Virus record (IMG/VR): IMGVR_UViG_3300027763_000039
Span: 44,317 to 108,316 of that record
DNA length: 64,000 nucleotides
Direction: 5' to 3' (one strand)
From: a virus
The position numbers were made by a program, and so were the translations under genes. This document shows, piece after piece, positions 44,227 through 57,300 of this stretch. Under the pieces are notes generated by a model. It was given only the letters and a program-made list of their open reading frames with translations, ran no database searches and had not been told where the DNA came from. Position 1 is the first letter of the stretch. Every line of letters begins with the position of its first letter.

Positions 44227-45381
44227 TTATTCTGGACCGCCATTTGCGTCGGTGGTGTCTCCAGATAGTATAATAGTATTATCTCCAGCCTTTACTAATG
44301 TTGCAACAGAGAATTGTCCTACTAGTTTAGAATGACCCAACCTATTTGACAATCCATTACCAGATAATCTTACTTGACCAGAACCCAGCTGAGAAATCAA
44401 ACAATTAAATCCTAATGATAAACTATCACTAAATTGCACATTTATGGCACGAATATTGTTTGTGAAAGTTAAAACTTTACCGTTATCAGACTGTACTATA
44501 GTATAACCAGAAGTTGAAATATTCTGCAAAGATGCCGAGAACCTATTTAATTCTCCATCTCCTAAAGATTGAGTTCCTGTGAAACTATTGCCACCATTTA
44601 GTTTAGCAAAAAGACCTGATGATAGAGTTGATATGTCTCCCAAACCAAGAGTATTTCGTTGAGCAGCTGCTGAGGCATCATTAATTAAAACTTTACCAGC
44701 ATCGGTAATAGATATGGTTCCGTATTTATCTACTCCTGTGCCACAGATCAATTTATTTTGAATGATGGGAAGATTACTGAGTTCAGCTAGCCTGTTATTG
44801 TATGCTTGTACGTTTGTTCCAATTGTTAGTCCACTAACAGATATAGTTAGAACATTGAGATCTTGATCAGCATAGCTTAATTGGATATAGTTTCCGGGCT
44901 GTAGTAGATTAGCTACTCTATCATCCACTGATTCATTAAAATTATCAATGTCGCTGGGATTGTGATGATGTCCAAGCGGAGAATATTGTGAGCTAAGACT
45001 GTCTGATGAAATATTAATGGTTTTAGTATTGGGGACAAATGAAACAACAGTTCCTCCAGACCCAACAATATTTAAAGTCTCATTTTCTCGAATAGTAATA
45101 TTACCGACATTTAATTTGGTTAGTCCGGTACCCGGAGGCCCCTCCAAACCTGATGGTCCGATTGGACCGATTGGCCCCGATGGACCAACTTCACCCTGCA
45201 AACCGCTAGGCCCCGTTAATCCAGTTAAACCTCTTTCAACATAAACAACACTAACAGTATTATCAAAACCATCTATAATATTCAAATTTGTGGTAATAAC
45301 ACCAGGACTATCAGCTTGGTCAGTAGACTGATTAATTATCAAAACTTTTTGAGATGGTGGTGTGATGTTAACAGTAGCCAT
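44227..45381 (-). CDS. Collagen-like tail fibre, 384 aa
   Basis: The AAGGATA SD overlaps the stop of the 4,021-aa gene. Residues ~1-48 form an N-terminal domain related to that of the 4,021-aa protein. Residues ~50-85 are Gly-X-Y triplets (GPSGPIGPIGPSGLEGPPG), a collagen-like trimeric stalk. A strand-rich shaft follows with a GHHH...DIDNF station (~136), then a beta-rich C-terminal domain with a fibre-type ASAAAQRNTLGLG segment. It is predicted to be a homotrimeric fibre attached to the baseplate by the shared N-terminal domain. Confidence 0.85.
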   Translation of the reverse strand: MATVNITPPSQKVLIINQSTDQADSPGVITTNLNIIDGFDNTVSVVYVERGLTGLTGPSGLQGEVGPSGPIGPIGPSGLEGPPGTGLTKLNVGNITIRENETLNIVGSGGTVVSFVPNTKTINISSDSLSSQYSPLGHHHNPSDIDNFNESVDDRVANLLQPGNYIQLSYADQDLNVLTISVSGLTIGTNVQAYNNRLAELSNLPIIQNKLICGTGVDKYGTISITDAGKVLINDASAAAQRNTLGLGDISTLSSGLFAKLNGGNSFTGTQSLGDGELNRFSASLQNISTSGYTIVQSDNGKVLTFTNNIRAINVQFSDSLSLGFNCLISQLGSGQVRLSGNGLSNRLGHSKLVGQFSVATLVKAGDNTIILSGDTTDANGGPE

Positions 45382-45396
45382 AATTAAATACTATCC

Positions 45397-48300
45397 TTAT
45401 GGTGAAGTTAAAGTTACTGTTTTTGTGTCAAAGCCAGTGTCATCATATACTTTAAGACTAAAACTATTAGAATTTGTCCAGTTATACCCTATAGAATTAA
45501 TTCCAGATAAAGTAATAGACAATCTATCTGTAACACTATTATAATTATCGTTCATATTTTGAACATTTAATTTTCTAGTAAAGTTACAGATATTGTCATT
45601 AATTAAAATTTCTGGAGTGTAATTATAGACAGGTCGTAAGCCTCCCTCAATTTCGAAACTAAGGCTCCAAGAACCATTATTCCTACTAATACTAGTATTC
45701 GGTAATATGATTTGGATAGGCTTATTAATAAATAATGGATATTCTACTACGTATTTTTTAGGAGTTAGACTAGTGCCAGAAAACGCTGGTAGTCCAGTAT
45801 TCTCAAAAGATACCATCTTATAAATATAGTCTTTGTATAAGCCAACCGGAGTGCCACTCAAACCAAATCTCCATTCTCCTTCTTTGGCATAAGTGATATC
45901 GTTTATCTTAATTTGATCATAATAATTTTGTCTGAGGTCATAGAAACCAGAAACAGACAATCCGCTCATAAACGGATAATTACTAGGACCACTAAAAGAA
46001 CCAATGATGGTTGTGCTATCTCCAGAAATAATAGACAGTTTATAATTGTATGGTAAAATATTATTATTTTCTGTAGAAATTCTTCCACTATCTAGGATAT
46101 CAATATAGTCTCCAGAACTATAAGAGAGATTATTATGGTTAATAGTTACTGTGCCATTATCTATTGATTGTATAAAACATTTATCAGACACTATAACTAA
46201 TCCAGTAGCAGATAATCCTTGTCTCTCAAAGGGAAGACTAATTGTATTATCATATGTGTTACTCAAAGCTATTCCTGTGGAAAAAGATAGATCTCCACTA
46301 AAAGTAAGTAAAACATAATCACGAGAATTAAAACCCGCTGGAAGTGATATGTTAATTTTTTGTCCATTAACGCCACCTAGAAAACCAGAATGTTGATATG
46401 TTCCAATTAATACTTTATCATTAAGTTTTTTCTGTAGTATTCCAGTAAATAATGGAGCATAATTATATGATCTCCAAACAGTATTATCTGACAGCTGGTA
46501 AAATGGAACCTTTTGACTTCCTCCACTATAAGGAATATATCCTCCGATAGCCCTGACTGAGTATCCTGATATTGGAACTCCACTCAAGCAACTAATACTA
46601 TTTTTGATGCCAGTCATGATAATAGGGGGAAAGCTAGTTTGTACCGGATTGTCATCTCTGTTTCCTCCCTTATGAATCCAAAAATATTCATTTTCTGTAT
46701 ATGATACAGCATTATATTTATAAGTAGGAAATACATCAGGAGTATTATTTAAGAAGACAGAAAATACGGTTCCAGAATTAAGAACATTATTGAATTGAAT
46801 TGGACTACCATTGCTTGTACCAGCAGATACGCTAGATATAGCTCCAGCATCTATAGTGATACCAGAAACAGCATTTTTGATTACATAATTAATAGATATT
46901 ACTCTATAGTTATCTGCTTGATCCCTTTCATATGCAGAATTACCATATGAACAACGACCTAATATGGAATATGGTTGATTGTTATATGCGAATGGAGCAA
47001 TATCATATGACGGTGGAGGGGCGGGAAGCTCTACTGATGGTCTTGGAATTTGCATACCGCTTAATCTGATATATCCTGTTTCCCAACAATTAGATGTTTT
47101 GACTGTGAAAACAGAAGGATCAGAAATATAATTATCAATAGGCTTTATTATTAGACCAGTAAAAAATACATCATTCTTATTAAAGCTTCCTGATACTGGT
47201 ATATCAGCGACAAATGAAGGTTTAATTCTACCAAATAAACCATAAGATGTGACAGTACCTCCCCCAAGACTTATTGGTTTAAAGCTACCACAGCCCATGA
47301 TTCCATTAGCAGTGTTGGAGTCTACAGTACCATTAAATGGTTGTAAATTAGACGTTCCATATGAAACCTGGCTAGACTTAACCAACCTTCCTACTCCTGT
47401 TGTTAGAACATTGCCGAGAATAGTTATATAGCCAGAACCACCGATACTTTGTACTTTATATCCTTTATTAAGAGAGTTCGAAGGATTATTATCAAATTCA
47501 AAATAAGTATCAGAATTATTAATATTAATTCTGGTATTAGTAATATATACTCTAGAATTGCTTCCACCACTATAGCTGAAGGTAGAAGTCTGGCAATTAG
47601 AATGAGGAAGGATACTGGTGCAGGTTAGGGATACTGGGTCGGACGGTGGCCAATATGTATTTATTGTTCCTCCGTCTATAGATTTAGTTCCTGATGGCTG
47701 TTGTACTCCTCCAACGCTTGATGCTCTTGGGGTATATGTTGGTTTTTCATTCTCAAAATAAAGAATAATATTTAAAGGAGATACTGGATTAGCTGTAGAA
47801 ATATCTGTGAATGTTAATTGTTTACTATCTGATTTATTTCTAGCGTCATAAACAGTTAATTTAAATTTTTCATCATACAAACCACCACTAGCAAAGGTTT
47901 GTGGAACACCGTAGATTCTCAATGTCCCACTAGATAAATTGTCCCATGGAGCGGAAGGGGATCCTCCTGGGAAACTAATGCTATAGCTTAAGCCAGATGG
48001 TAATGATCCGCTAACCACCCACCCAGTAATGCCTGTGGGTATGGGGCAGGCTGATCTGTTTTTAACACCAAATTTATAGTATCTATCAATTGCTACATCT
48101 CCACACTTTGGATATAGTTGAATAGGATTTTGAGCCTGTTGTAATGGAGCTTCTATAATTTCTGGTGCTGGATGAGCTGCTCCAACAGAATCAAGAGTGC
48201 TATACAAAATAGAAGCATATGCTACATCAGAATCTAAGTAAATATTTTGTGTAGTATCAGTATCTATTGCTGTAATACTGAAAGATTTGAGACCACTTAT

Positions 48301-51300
48301 ATTACATAAAGGAATACCAACAAAACTAAAATTCCATTTTTTATCAAGATTATCCCATATTTTACTAGCAAAACAAGAATTCTGTAGCTCTGTGGCAAAT
48401 TTTGGATCATAACCGGTGCAAGGAGAAGGTAATCCAGAAAATCTTATAGTCGGAGGATAATTAGGATTTGCTAAACCACCGCTAGTACTAAAAGTTACAG
48501 ACCATGCAGAACCTTCTGTAGCTCGATAATAGGGATCTGCTACATTTATTATTTGTAATGGTTCAGTGGTCGAGGATAAAGAAGAGATAGTATTACTGTC
48601 TAGCTCTATCAGATTTAATTTTGCAATACCGTATAGTTTATCTATAGAAATACCTTTACATCTCAAAGAGATTGATGATGTTGTAGAATCTCCAAGAGAT
48701 ATATTGAGATTACTAACAGATAAATCAACATCCCATTTATCAGTGATAGGAGCACCAGAGTATGCGTATTCCCATAGTTTTAAGTTAGGATCATATCTAT
48801 TGTACGTTCTAGAGAGATTAATAGTGTTTTCTTTTAAATCCCCTGGTATACTTACCGCAGGAAGGGTTGTCTCACTAGTAGGTTCTTTAATGTCTATCAA
48901 AGATAGATAAGGATTATTAGGAGTACTATAAGTAATATTTTGAATATTATCTAGATAAGGAGCTCTAGTAAATAAAAGTCTTACAGTTTCATAATTAACA
49001 GAATAATCGTCTTCTGCATAAATCTTAACAAGATATTCCCCTGTGGTTTTGCGATATTTACCAAAAGAATCTTTTTTAGCAAATGCTACAAAATTCCACT
49101 TTTTCTCTACATCATCATAGGATGAAATAAATAAATATTCCAGGGGTTGATCGCTATAAGATCCTATTGTGGGTAGATTAGATAACTTAACTCTTGGAGG
49201 TTTGTCTGGACGAAAGGCTCCAATACCATTATCTACTTTAAATTGAATACCCCATGGTTCTTCAATATCGAAAGTTAGTGGTTCAATAAGTTGGGTTTTA
49301 TTAATTTGTAAGTTTCGATATAGAGTCAAGTTAATAGTTTTGGTATAGTTATATCTAGTCCAAGTTATTTCACCACCACTTCCATATGTTGGTTGTGAAA
49401 TAGCTATACTTAAGTTTTGAGAACCATAATATCCAGCAGTTCCATTGACTACGGCTTTAACTCTGTATCTTTTAGAACTAGTACTATATTCGATAACTGG
49501 AGTAATCGTATAGTTACTATTTGCCCCAAATGTTACAACTAGATTGGTGTCTCCAGTATTCGTATCAGAAGGAACATAAAAAACAAAAGTCTGTGTATTA
49601 CCAGAACTTATATTTAAGTAGATATCATCATCTAAATTTTGTGGTTCTATAGTGTAGGCTGGTCTTGATGCACTAAGGGGTAGAACACTTATGGTTCCAC
49701 TTTGAGTAGATAGAATTTCAGCACTTACCAAATCTCTAATAGTAATTGTAGGATGGAAAATACCAGTAATAGAACCAGCAGAACCGGCCAATATTTTAAC
49801 ATTTTCACTATTATCTAGTGTCTCATTATATATGTTGTAAGACCCACCAGGATATCCGCTAGCTGTAATAGTAATAGGATTACTGGGAAGGTTTTTGATA
49901 TCATATGGAATAACCCAGTCAGAACTATTTTGATAGGTATATACAGTGACGGGCACTCTTACATTTGGTATTACCTTAGAAGTTAAAAATATTCGTGTTG
50001 ATACTGATCCAGTTTCATCTGTAGCAGTCAGCGTGATCTCTTTGTGATTCACTATCTGGTTAAGATTTTCTATAATAACTACTATTGACCATTTTTTAGT
50101 GGTGGTATTATATGTCATATTAGCAGAGTCGATGGTGTACGTTCCTACTCCGTAAATATTGATTCTAGGGGCGGTCAAAGTAAGATCATTACTCCACTTT
50201 CCGGCTCCATCAGAAATAGTACAACGTAAATAAACTGTGGATATATTTGTGGGCAATATTAATGTATCATCGGTATCAATAGTTGTATAAGTAGAACCAT
50301 CGTTTAATGAGTATTCTATCTGAGAAATTTTAACAACATCCGGAGATAAGGATATTAGTTGGGCTTGATTTACACCATTAAAGGTTACATTATATCCACC
50401 AAAATTATTGATATTTTTATTGAAATGAACAAGATGTTTCCATCTCTTAGATCCATTATTAAATGCGTTAATATAAGAATCTACCAATCCATTAGTTGTA
50501 GATACTTGTGCGGTAGATGTTATGAAGACATTATCTTTGTTAGGGAATCTATTTGACTTGATATTTGAATCACTATCAATAAGATAAACTAGTCCGCTTC
50601 TATTAAAGTAATTGTCATTATATGGCATATTAAGAGTAATAGTAGTTGGATTAATTTTATCTACTATATAGTATGAACCATTAATTTCTGGACAGTCATC
50701 AGAAAAATCGAAGTATAGTTTTTTATTAATACCTAATGGCTTAATATATCCAGAAACTCCATTATTTTCAATAAAATTTGGTCGAGATCCTAACCCGCTT
50801 CTATCTAGCATATCCATGATATGATTAAAATTAGCATTACTGAACGGTGTTATCCTTATACATAAGGTTCCAGACATGCAATTTGTACTATTAACTCCGA
50901 TAGAGTATATTCCAGTGACTGGATTAGGAACTACAATTCCAGAAGGATCCATAGGCCAAGAGGCTGTGGTTCCACCGTATGTATGATAATAGATATTATT
51001 ACTAAAAGGGATATTACAATATCCCGATACTGATCCTATAAAAGCAAGAGTTCCTGTTGTTGGAATATCATCTGTTAAGCTAAGACCTAAAGGGTTTGTG
51101 AAACCATACTTTTTAGGAGAAGATAAATTATCCAAGATAACGCTGTCTTTCCCATTTATAGCCATACCAGAGAAAGCTGTATTTCTGGTATTGGATGATG
51201 TTATACGAACTCTATTACTAACTCCGGAACCAAAACCATAATCACCATTATAATTGAGTATAGTAAGCTGGTCTCCAACATTAAGATAACTTCTAGGCAC

Positions 51301-54300
51301 AGACAGATTGTCTATATAGATTGTATCTCCGTTGTAGAAATAATTGTTAGTTCTTTTTAGTCCATAAGAACTATTTATGCAAGCTATGTCTTTTGTAAAG
51401 ATCTTGGGTCTAATATTAGTTGTAATAGAGTATGTTTTTGTTGCATTCTCTCCATTATTAGGAATAGCAGTATCCAAAATAAGAGAATTATCTGGAGTTA
51501 TCCCTGTGGTGAAAATATTATATAGATCAAAATAGCAATAAATAGGATATTTTTCTGTAGTATATATTATTTGATTACTAGAATTAAGAGAAGGAATTAC
51601 GTGAGTGATAAGTCCAGAAGTGGCTTGAATTTCTAAAACATCTCTAGGATATGTAGAAACATTTATAGTTACTGGAATTTTCATAACCAAAGAATATGGT
51701 CTAGTATGTTCGGTGGATATTTCATAGGGGAATGGACTGCCAGAAGCTTCAGCATCAGTAGAAATAATTAAGTTAGTAGGTAATAATGAACTAGTATTAA
51801 AGAGTGTGTTTATACTAGAAGATGTTCCATTTATCAGTTTAATAGTAGCTTGACTAGGACTAATCGATAAAGTTTCGGTGGCCGATCTCGTTGGACCACC
51901 AATATATGCTGGAGAATAAGTATATATTTGGGGATAACCCGCAATACCACTAACTGTATAAAAATAACAATATCCAGAAAGACTAATAGATCCTGCACTA
52001 CACCCTCTAACTATATAGTTTTTGGTATAATTGACTCCAGTACCCGGAGTAGAAGCAGCAGAGAAATTGTATGATAAAGAAGCAGCTTCTATAGTAGATT
52101 GATCTAAATCTATGGACTCTAAAGTATGACTATTGACTATATGACTAGCTAATGTAGTTCCGTTAACTAAATTATTACTAGAATATAAATTTATGCCTGA
52201 AAATAATTGAGTGTTCCATAAAGATGATCCACAGTATCTTAATATATTGGATCCTGGGGTAGCTGTTATATCCAAAGTAAAACCATCATCTATTCTTTCT
52301 ATTGAAATAGGAAGTTTATAATCTACAACATAATAAGCTGTATTAGAAATTGTATTATTTCTTCTCAAAAACGATGCTATATCATTTTTATCTATATTGA
52401 ATATACAATTAGAATTATGAAATACTGTACCATTAAAACTAAATCCATTAGTTCTATATTCTGCCCTAATAGGTTGTTCAAAATATATAGGAGCATTAAT
52501 TTCATTTAATAAATAGTTTTGGGAGTCTTGGACTATAATTTTATTACCAGTAATACCTACAATATCAAACAAATTATTTTTAGGAAGTCTATTGGTATTA
52601 TTTAATATTGCATTACTAAATTGAATGGGTATCTGATTAATAGTATTGGAATTTAAAATTTTAAATCCATGATTTCTATCTATATTAACTAATACTAACC
52701 CCGTTGACTCTGGAACTGTGTCCGGATATAGATGAGTATTATATACCTGAAAACTGGTATTGCTTAAACCACTAATTTTAGGATAATTATCATCTAGGGG
52801 CATTGATCCACTACTACTAGTAGTAAAGTTAAGAAATGTACTATCTTCATTGTTTTCTAGATATGGAATTTCTGGTAGCGTGAAATTAATTTGGCTATTT
52901 CCTACATTAGTATACAAATAAACAATACCGGTTAAATAATATCCAGGAGTTGTTATATATTCATTGGTTTGGGTAGAAAAACCATATGTGTGATATTGGG
53001 ATACTGTGGTTGGACAACGACCAGAAGTTACTGTAGAAGAAAAAATTTGAAGACCAGATGGATAGTAGTTATCATTGTGTGGTTTAGCTCCACTGTAAGT
53101 AACCATAGCACTTACAATACCACTACCAACAAAGGTATTATTAAGAACAAAACTTCTACCTAAAGTATTGACAGATATCCCTACGGGGATAGTTTGTGTA
53201 CCAGTAAAGGGTAAATTTAAAGTAATAGAATTTGAAGTCAAACTCACAACACGAGACTCAGGATTCCATCCAGAGAGAGAAGAGTATAATTTCATACCAG
53301 AGAACATGGATCCAACAGGAGATGGTGAACAACCACTAATAGTATATCCACTATACTGAGTAAAACCACTTATGCTAATTGGGGCTACAACACCAGAGAT
53401 TGTAGCATAAGGCAAACCGGTATGCGAAGTTGAAATATTTAAGCCAGTAACTAATGCATACGGGTCTCCATAAAGAGTTGTCGTGGAATATGTTCTAGAG
53501 TAAGAACCACATTCGCTAATAACATTGCTTCCACTAACTAAAACTCCATTAAAACTATTAGATGCGGTAGAAAATTCCAAATAAGGAGAATAGCCTCCTA
53601 TAGTAGATAGTATACCAATAGTTGTCCCTATTGGTAAATTTTCTGATACGTTAGTGCTAGACAATAAAATATTAGTTAGAGCAAAAGAATAGTTGGAGGA
53701 ATTGAGATGACTATCGTCCTGAATTGCAGCGCCAGAAACATCTCCAATGGTTATTGTTAATGGTTTTTCTGTTGTTCTTCCAGATCTATCTGTGCTTCTT
53801 ATTCTAATCTTATAAGAAGACTTAGTTTCATAATCAAAAGATTGTGCGGTTATTAGTTTGTCTTCTTGTATATCAAAAGAAGCATTATCATTACTTCCTT
53901 CTCCACAAACCAAAGAATAAGTAAATGGGGAAGATGGTAAATCTATTGGGCTTAGATCTTTATTAAAAACTCTTATTCTGCTTGTTCCATTAGAAGCCTG
54001 ATACTGGGTATATATTCCCTCATATATAGTAAAAGAGCTAGCGGTTCTGTCGTATCTTCCTTTATAGTTTCTTTTTGGTACTAGTGTTAAAGTTCCAGAA
54101 TTGCTTGTAGCCGGAGTAGCTATAACAGGGGTTCCGCTAAAACTTGAGGTCAATCCGGAAGTCAAGATTCCTATTGTTGGAACGCCACAATAGGTAGTAT
54201 CTATAGCTCCTCCAAGATTTTGAACATATTGATATCCATATGTACCTAAGTTAAATTCAAAAGTTTTTATTGTATCAAATATGTATTTGCTGTACTTATC

Positions 54301-57300
54301 TATTTTACAAAATCCGACATTATATATTGAAGATCCTTGATAAATCCCAGTAAAAACAGGAGCAAAAGTAATAGTGTCATTAGTAACAGCAGTAATTATA
54401 CCAGTTTGCATTAAACTTGAAGGATATTTCTCTTGATCTGGGCCAAAAGAAATAAGCATACCAGAAGCAAATGACCCAATAGGACTAGTAAATGGATTTG
54501 TTAAAGTATTTCCACCAGTATAAATATTTCCAGAAATTTTAATAGCATTTAATTCATCTGTTTTTTGTATGCTAACAGGATCTAAAACAAATAGGCTATT
54601 GTTAACCATATAGCCATTCCACGAATGCTCTGATACTGTAAAGCTATGTTGATCTATAATATCGATAGTTTTATATTGTTTAGATAATGGTCTGTGAGAA
54701 TAACCAGATGCCATATTCAAATTAACTAAACAACCAGAGACTAATCCATGATTGTAAGATTTTACAACTATTTCTTTATCGCCAGAATTCTGATAGAACC
54801 AACCGTCTGAGTAGGGTTTATTTAATGTGAGTATAACTTTTCCATCATTAGTTTTTTCATATGCTCCTCCCAAAGTTAAATATTCAGGAGTATATTTGTA
54901 TAATACTTCTGTATTTTGTGGAGCAAGGGTGTTTGTTGGTAGCGGTGTTCGGGATACGTCGAGATTCTGTATAGTATTTGTCCCGTCACTATCTAGTTTG
55001 TAATGATAGTAGTGTCTTCTGTATTGAGAGTCATTATATATTTCTTGTTTATTGGGAGATCTAAGAACTCTAGTAGTGTTTCTTATTTCATTAATATCAT
55101 TGGGATCTCTGTATGTCATGTTTTTAACAATACCACTATTAAAAACAAACAAAGCCGCTCCCGTCCCTGCTGCTTTGTTTAGCAATACTTCTATATTATA
55201 TGCCAGAGTTTTATTTTTAGGAATAGAGACGCTGGGTGTCATTGCTGTCCAATTACCATTGGTTTCAGAGCCTGCTAATCCAAGGGCTATGGTTGAGTAT
55301 TGTCCTTGAGCTATAATATTATTAGAACTTATTTCAGCAAAAGCTCCGAAGCTCAATTGATTACTTGCCCATGTATAACCATAATTTCCAGCAGCTATAG
55401 ATTTATCTTTAAGGGTTTTTGATCCATAATTTAAAGCAATACTATTGTCTCCAGAGATGATATTATTGGATCCAACAGCCAAACTAGAATCTTGATAGAC
55501 CTTATTGTTTGATCCGGCAGCAATGGAGTTATTAGACAAGAATGATCCGCTATTTGAATTACCAACATACAGATTAGCATCATTATCTATTATAATTGCT
55601 GTGGTATCCGCTTTTTGTCTAATAATTGAATTACTAATAGTACGACTAGGATTTGATGTTCGATTATCAAATCTTGGTATATAGTCTGCTGTCCCATCTA
55701 AATTATCAAACTGAACTTTATTATAGCTGAAAAGCCCAGTCATATTGGAGGCATCTGTGTAATAGATGCCGTGATTACCGTCTAATAAATCTGAATTAAA
55801 ATTATATACAAGACCAGTATTACTTCCAACATAAAGAGGAGGCGCTGTTTGTCCGAATGATGGTAATATGGCAATATATTCATTAACTGTTATTCTTTTT
55901 GCAAAAGTCTTAACTCCACTGATTATCTGATCGTTTATTCTACTCACATAAGAACTATCCCCGACGCTACGCAAAAGAACAACACTGGTATCTCCTGTGA
56001 TGTTACCCATTAGAAAAACAGAATTTGCAGTACCACCATCTATGTCATCTCTAAATGCATCAGATGAACTACCTCCATTAATATTACCGGTATCGCTAGT
56101 AATATTAGTAATTAATCTTAGTTCTTGATTAGAAGGGTAGTATGCTAGAATACCTGTTCTAAGTGTAGCTCCACCATAAAGAAAACTAAAACCTCTTGGT
56201 TCACTAGGTAAAATAATTGAAGAATTTGTACCAATTACTGGTAAATTATCTTTAATTAGAACCTCATCTGAATTTAAATTAACGTTACCATTCACAATTA
56301 GAGAACCATTAATAATATCTCCAGTAGTACTTACCGGACGATAACCCAAAGCGTTCACTATATCAAAATAACTATTATCCAATCCGTTGACAACAATACC
56401 TTTGTTATTTACGGTAACTTTAGTAAAAGTGCCTGGAGTAGTTTGTATTGGTAATGAATTTGGATTGAGTGTTCCTGTCTGATTCCCCAAATCAAAAAAA
56501 GCAGAAGAATGTAATCCATCTAATAGGTCAGCATCCAATCCAGAACCAGAGCCATCATTGCCGGGATGCCAAGGTGTGTATCCCAAGATGCTTAGTAAAT
56601 CAGAAGAGCTCAGACTGCTACCTGAAACGACTCTTCCTTTAGCGTCTGTTGTAATCTTACTATAGGTTCCTGGTGTTCCAGTAGTAGACAAAGAAATCGA
56701 AGTATTTTCTACTAAAATATCGTTGGATCTTCCAATATTTAGAACAATGGATCCAGAAGGTATATTTACTGAACCTCCTCCGATTAATCCTGATCCAGCA
56801 ATAATGTCTATTTTTGTTCCGCTTAGTACTATGCTTCCTGTGTTCAAGGGAAAAGTAGATATCTTTGATCCATCGTAATATAGTAATTTATTACTAGTGA
56901 AGACTTGATTATTTGTTCCACCCTTAGCAATAGGAACAATACCACTTATACTACCTAAACTGAGTTCCACTTTACGAACTATAGTGTCATCGACAACAAT
57001 CTGATTAGTTCCATTGATGGCTAATCCATCTCCAATATTTGCTCCTAAAGTAATCGTATTTCCTGTTGTAGTTTTATATAGTCCCGACCCATTAATAACA
57101 CCAGTGATAGCAGCACTGCTATTTATAGTATTAAGCAAAGCGTCTACTGAGTACATGGAGCTAGATATTTTTGATCCATCAAAATAAATAATATTTCCAC
57201 TACTAAAAGTAGTATTATTTGTGCCACCGCTATTAATTGGTAGTATATCAAAAACTACGCCATCTTTTCCTGGCGGACCTTGGGGGCCGGGAGAACCGGT

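Noticed and set aside
48566-48910. Plus-strand 114-codon frame opposite the giant adhesin
   Set aside because: Same reasoning: an antisense shadow of well-supported coding sequence, as are the other short plus-strand frames opposite the tape measure and fibre genes.
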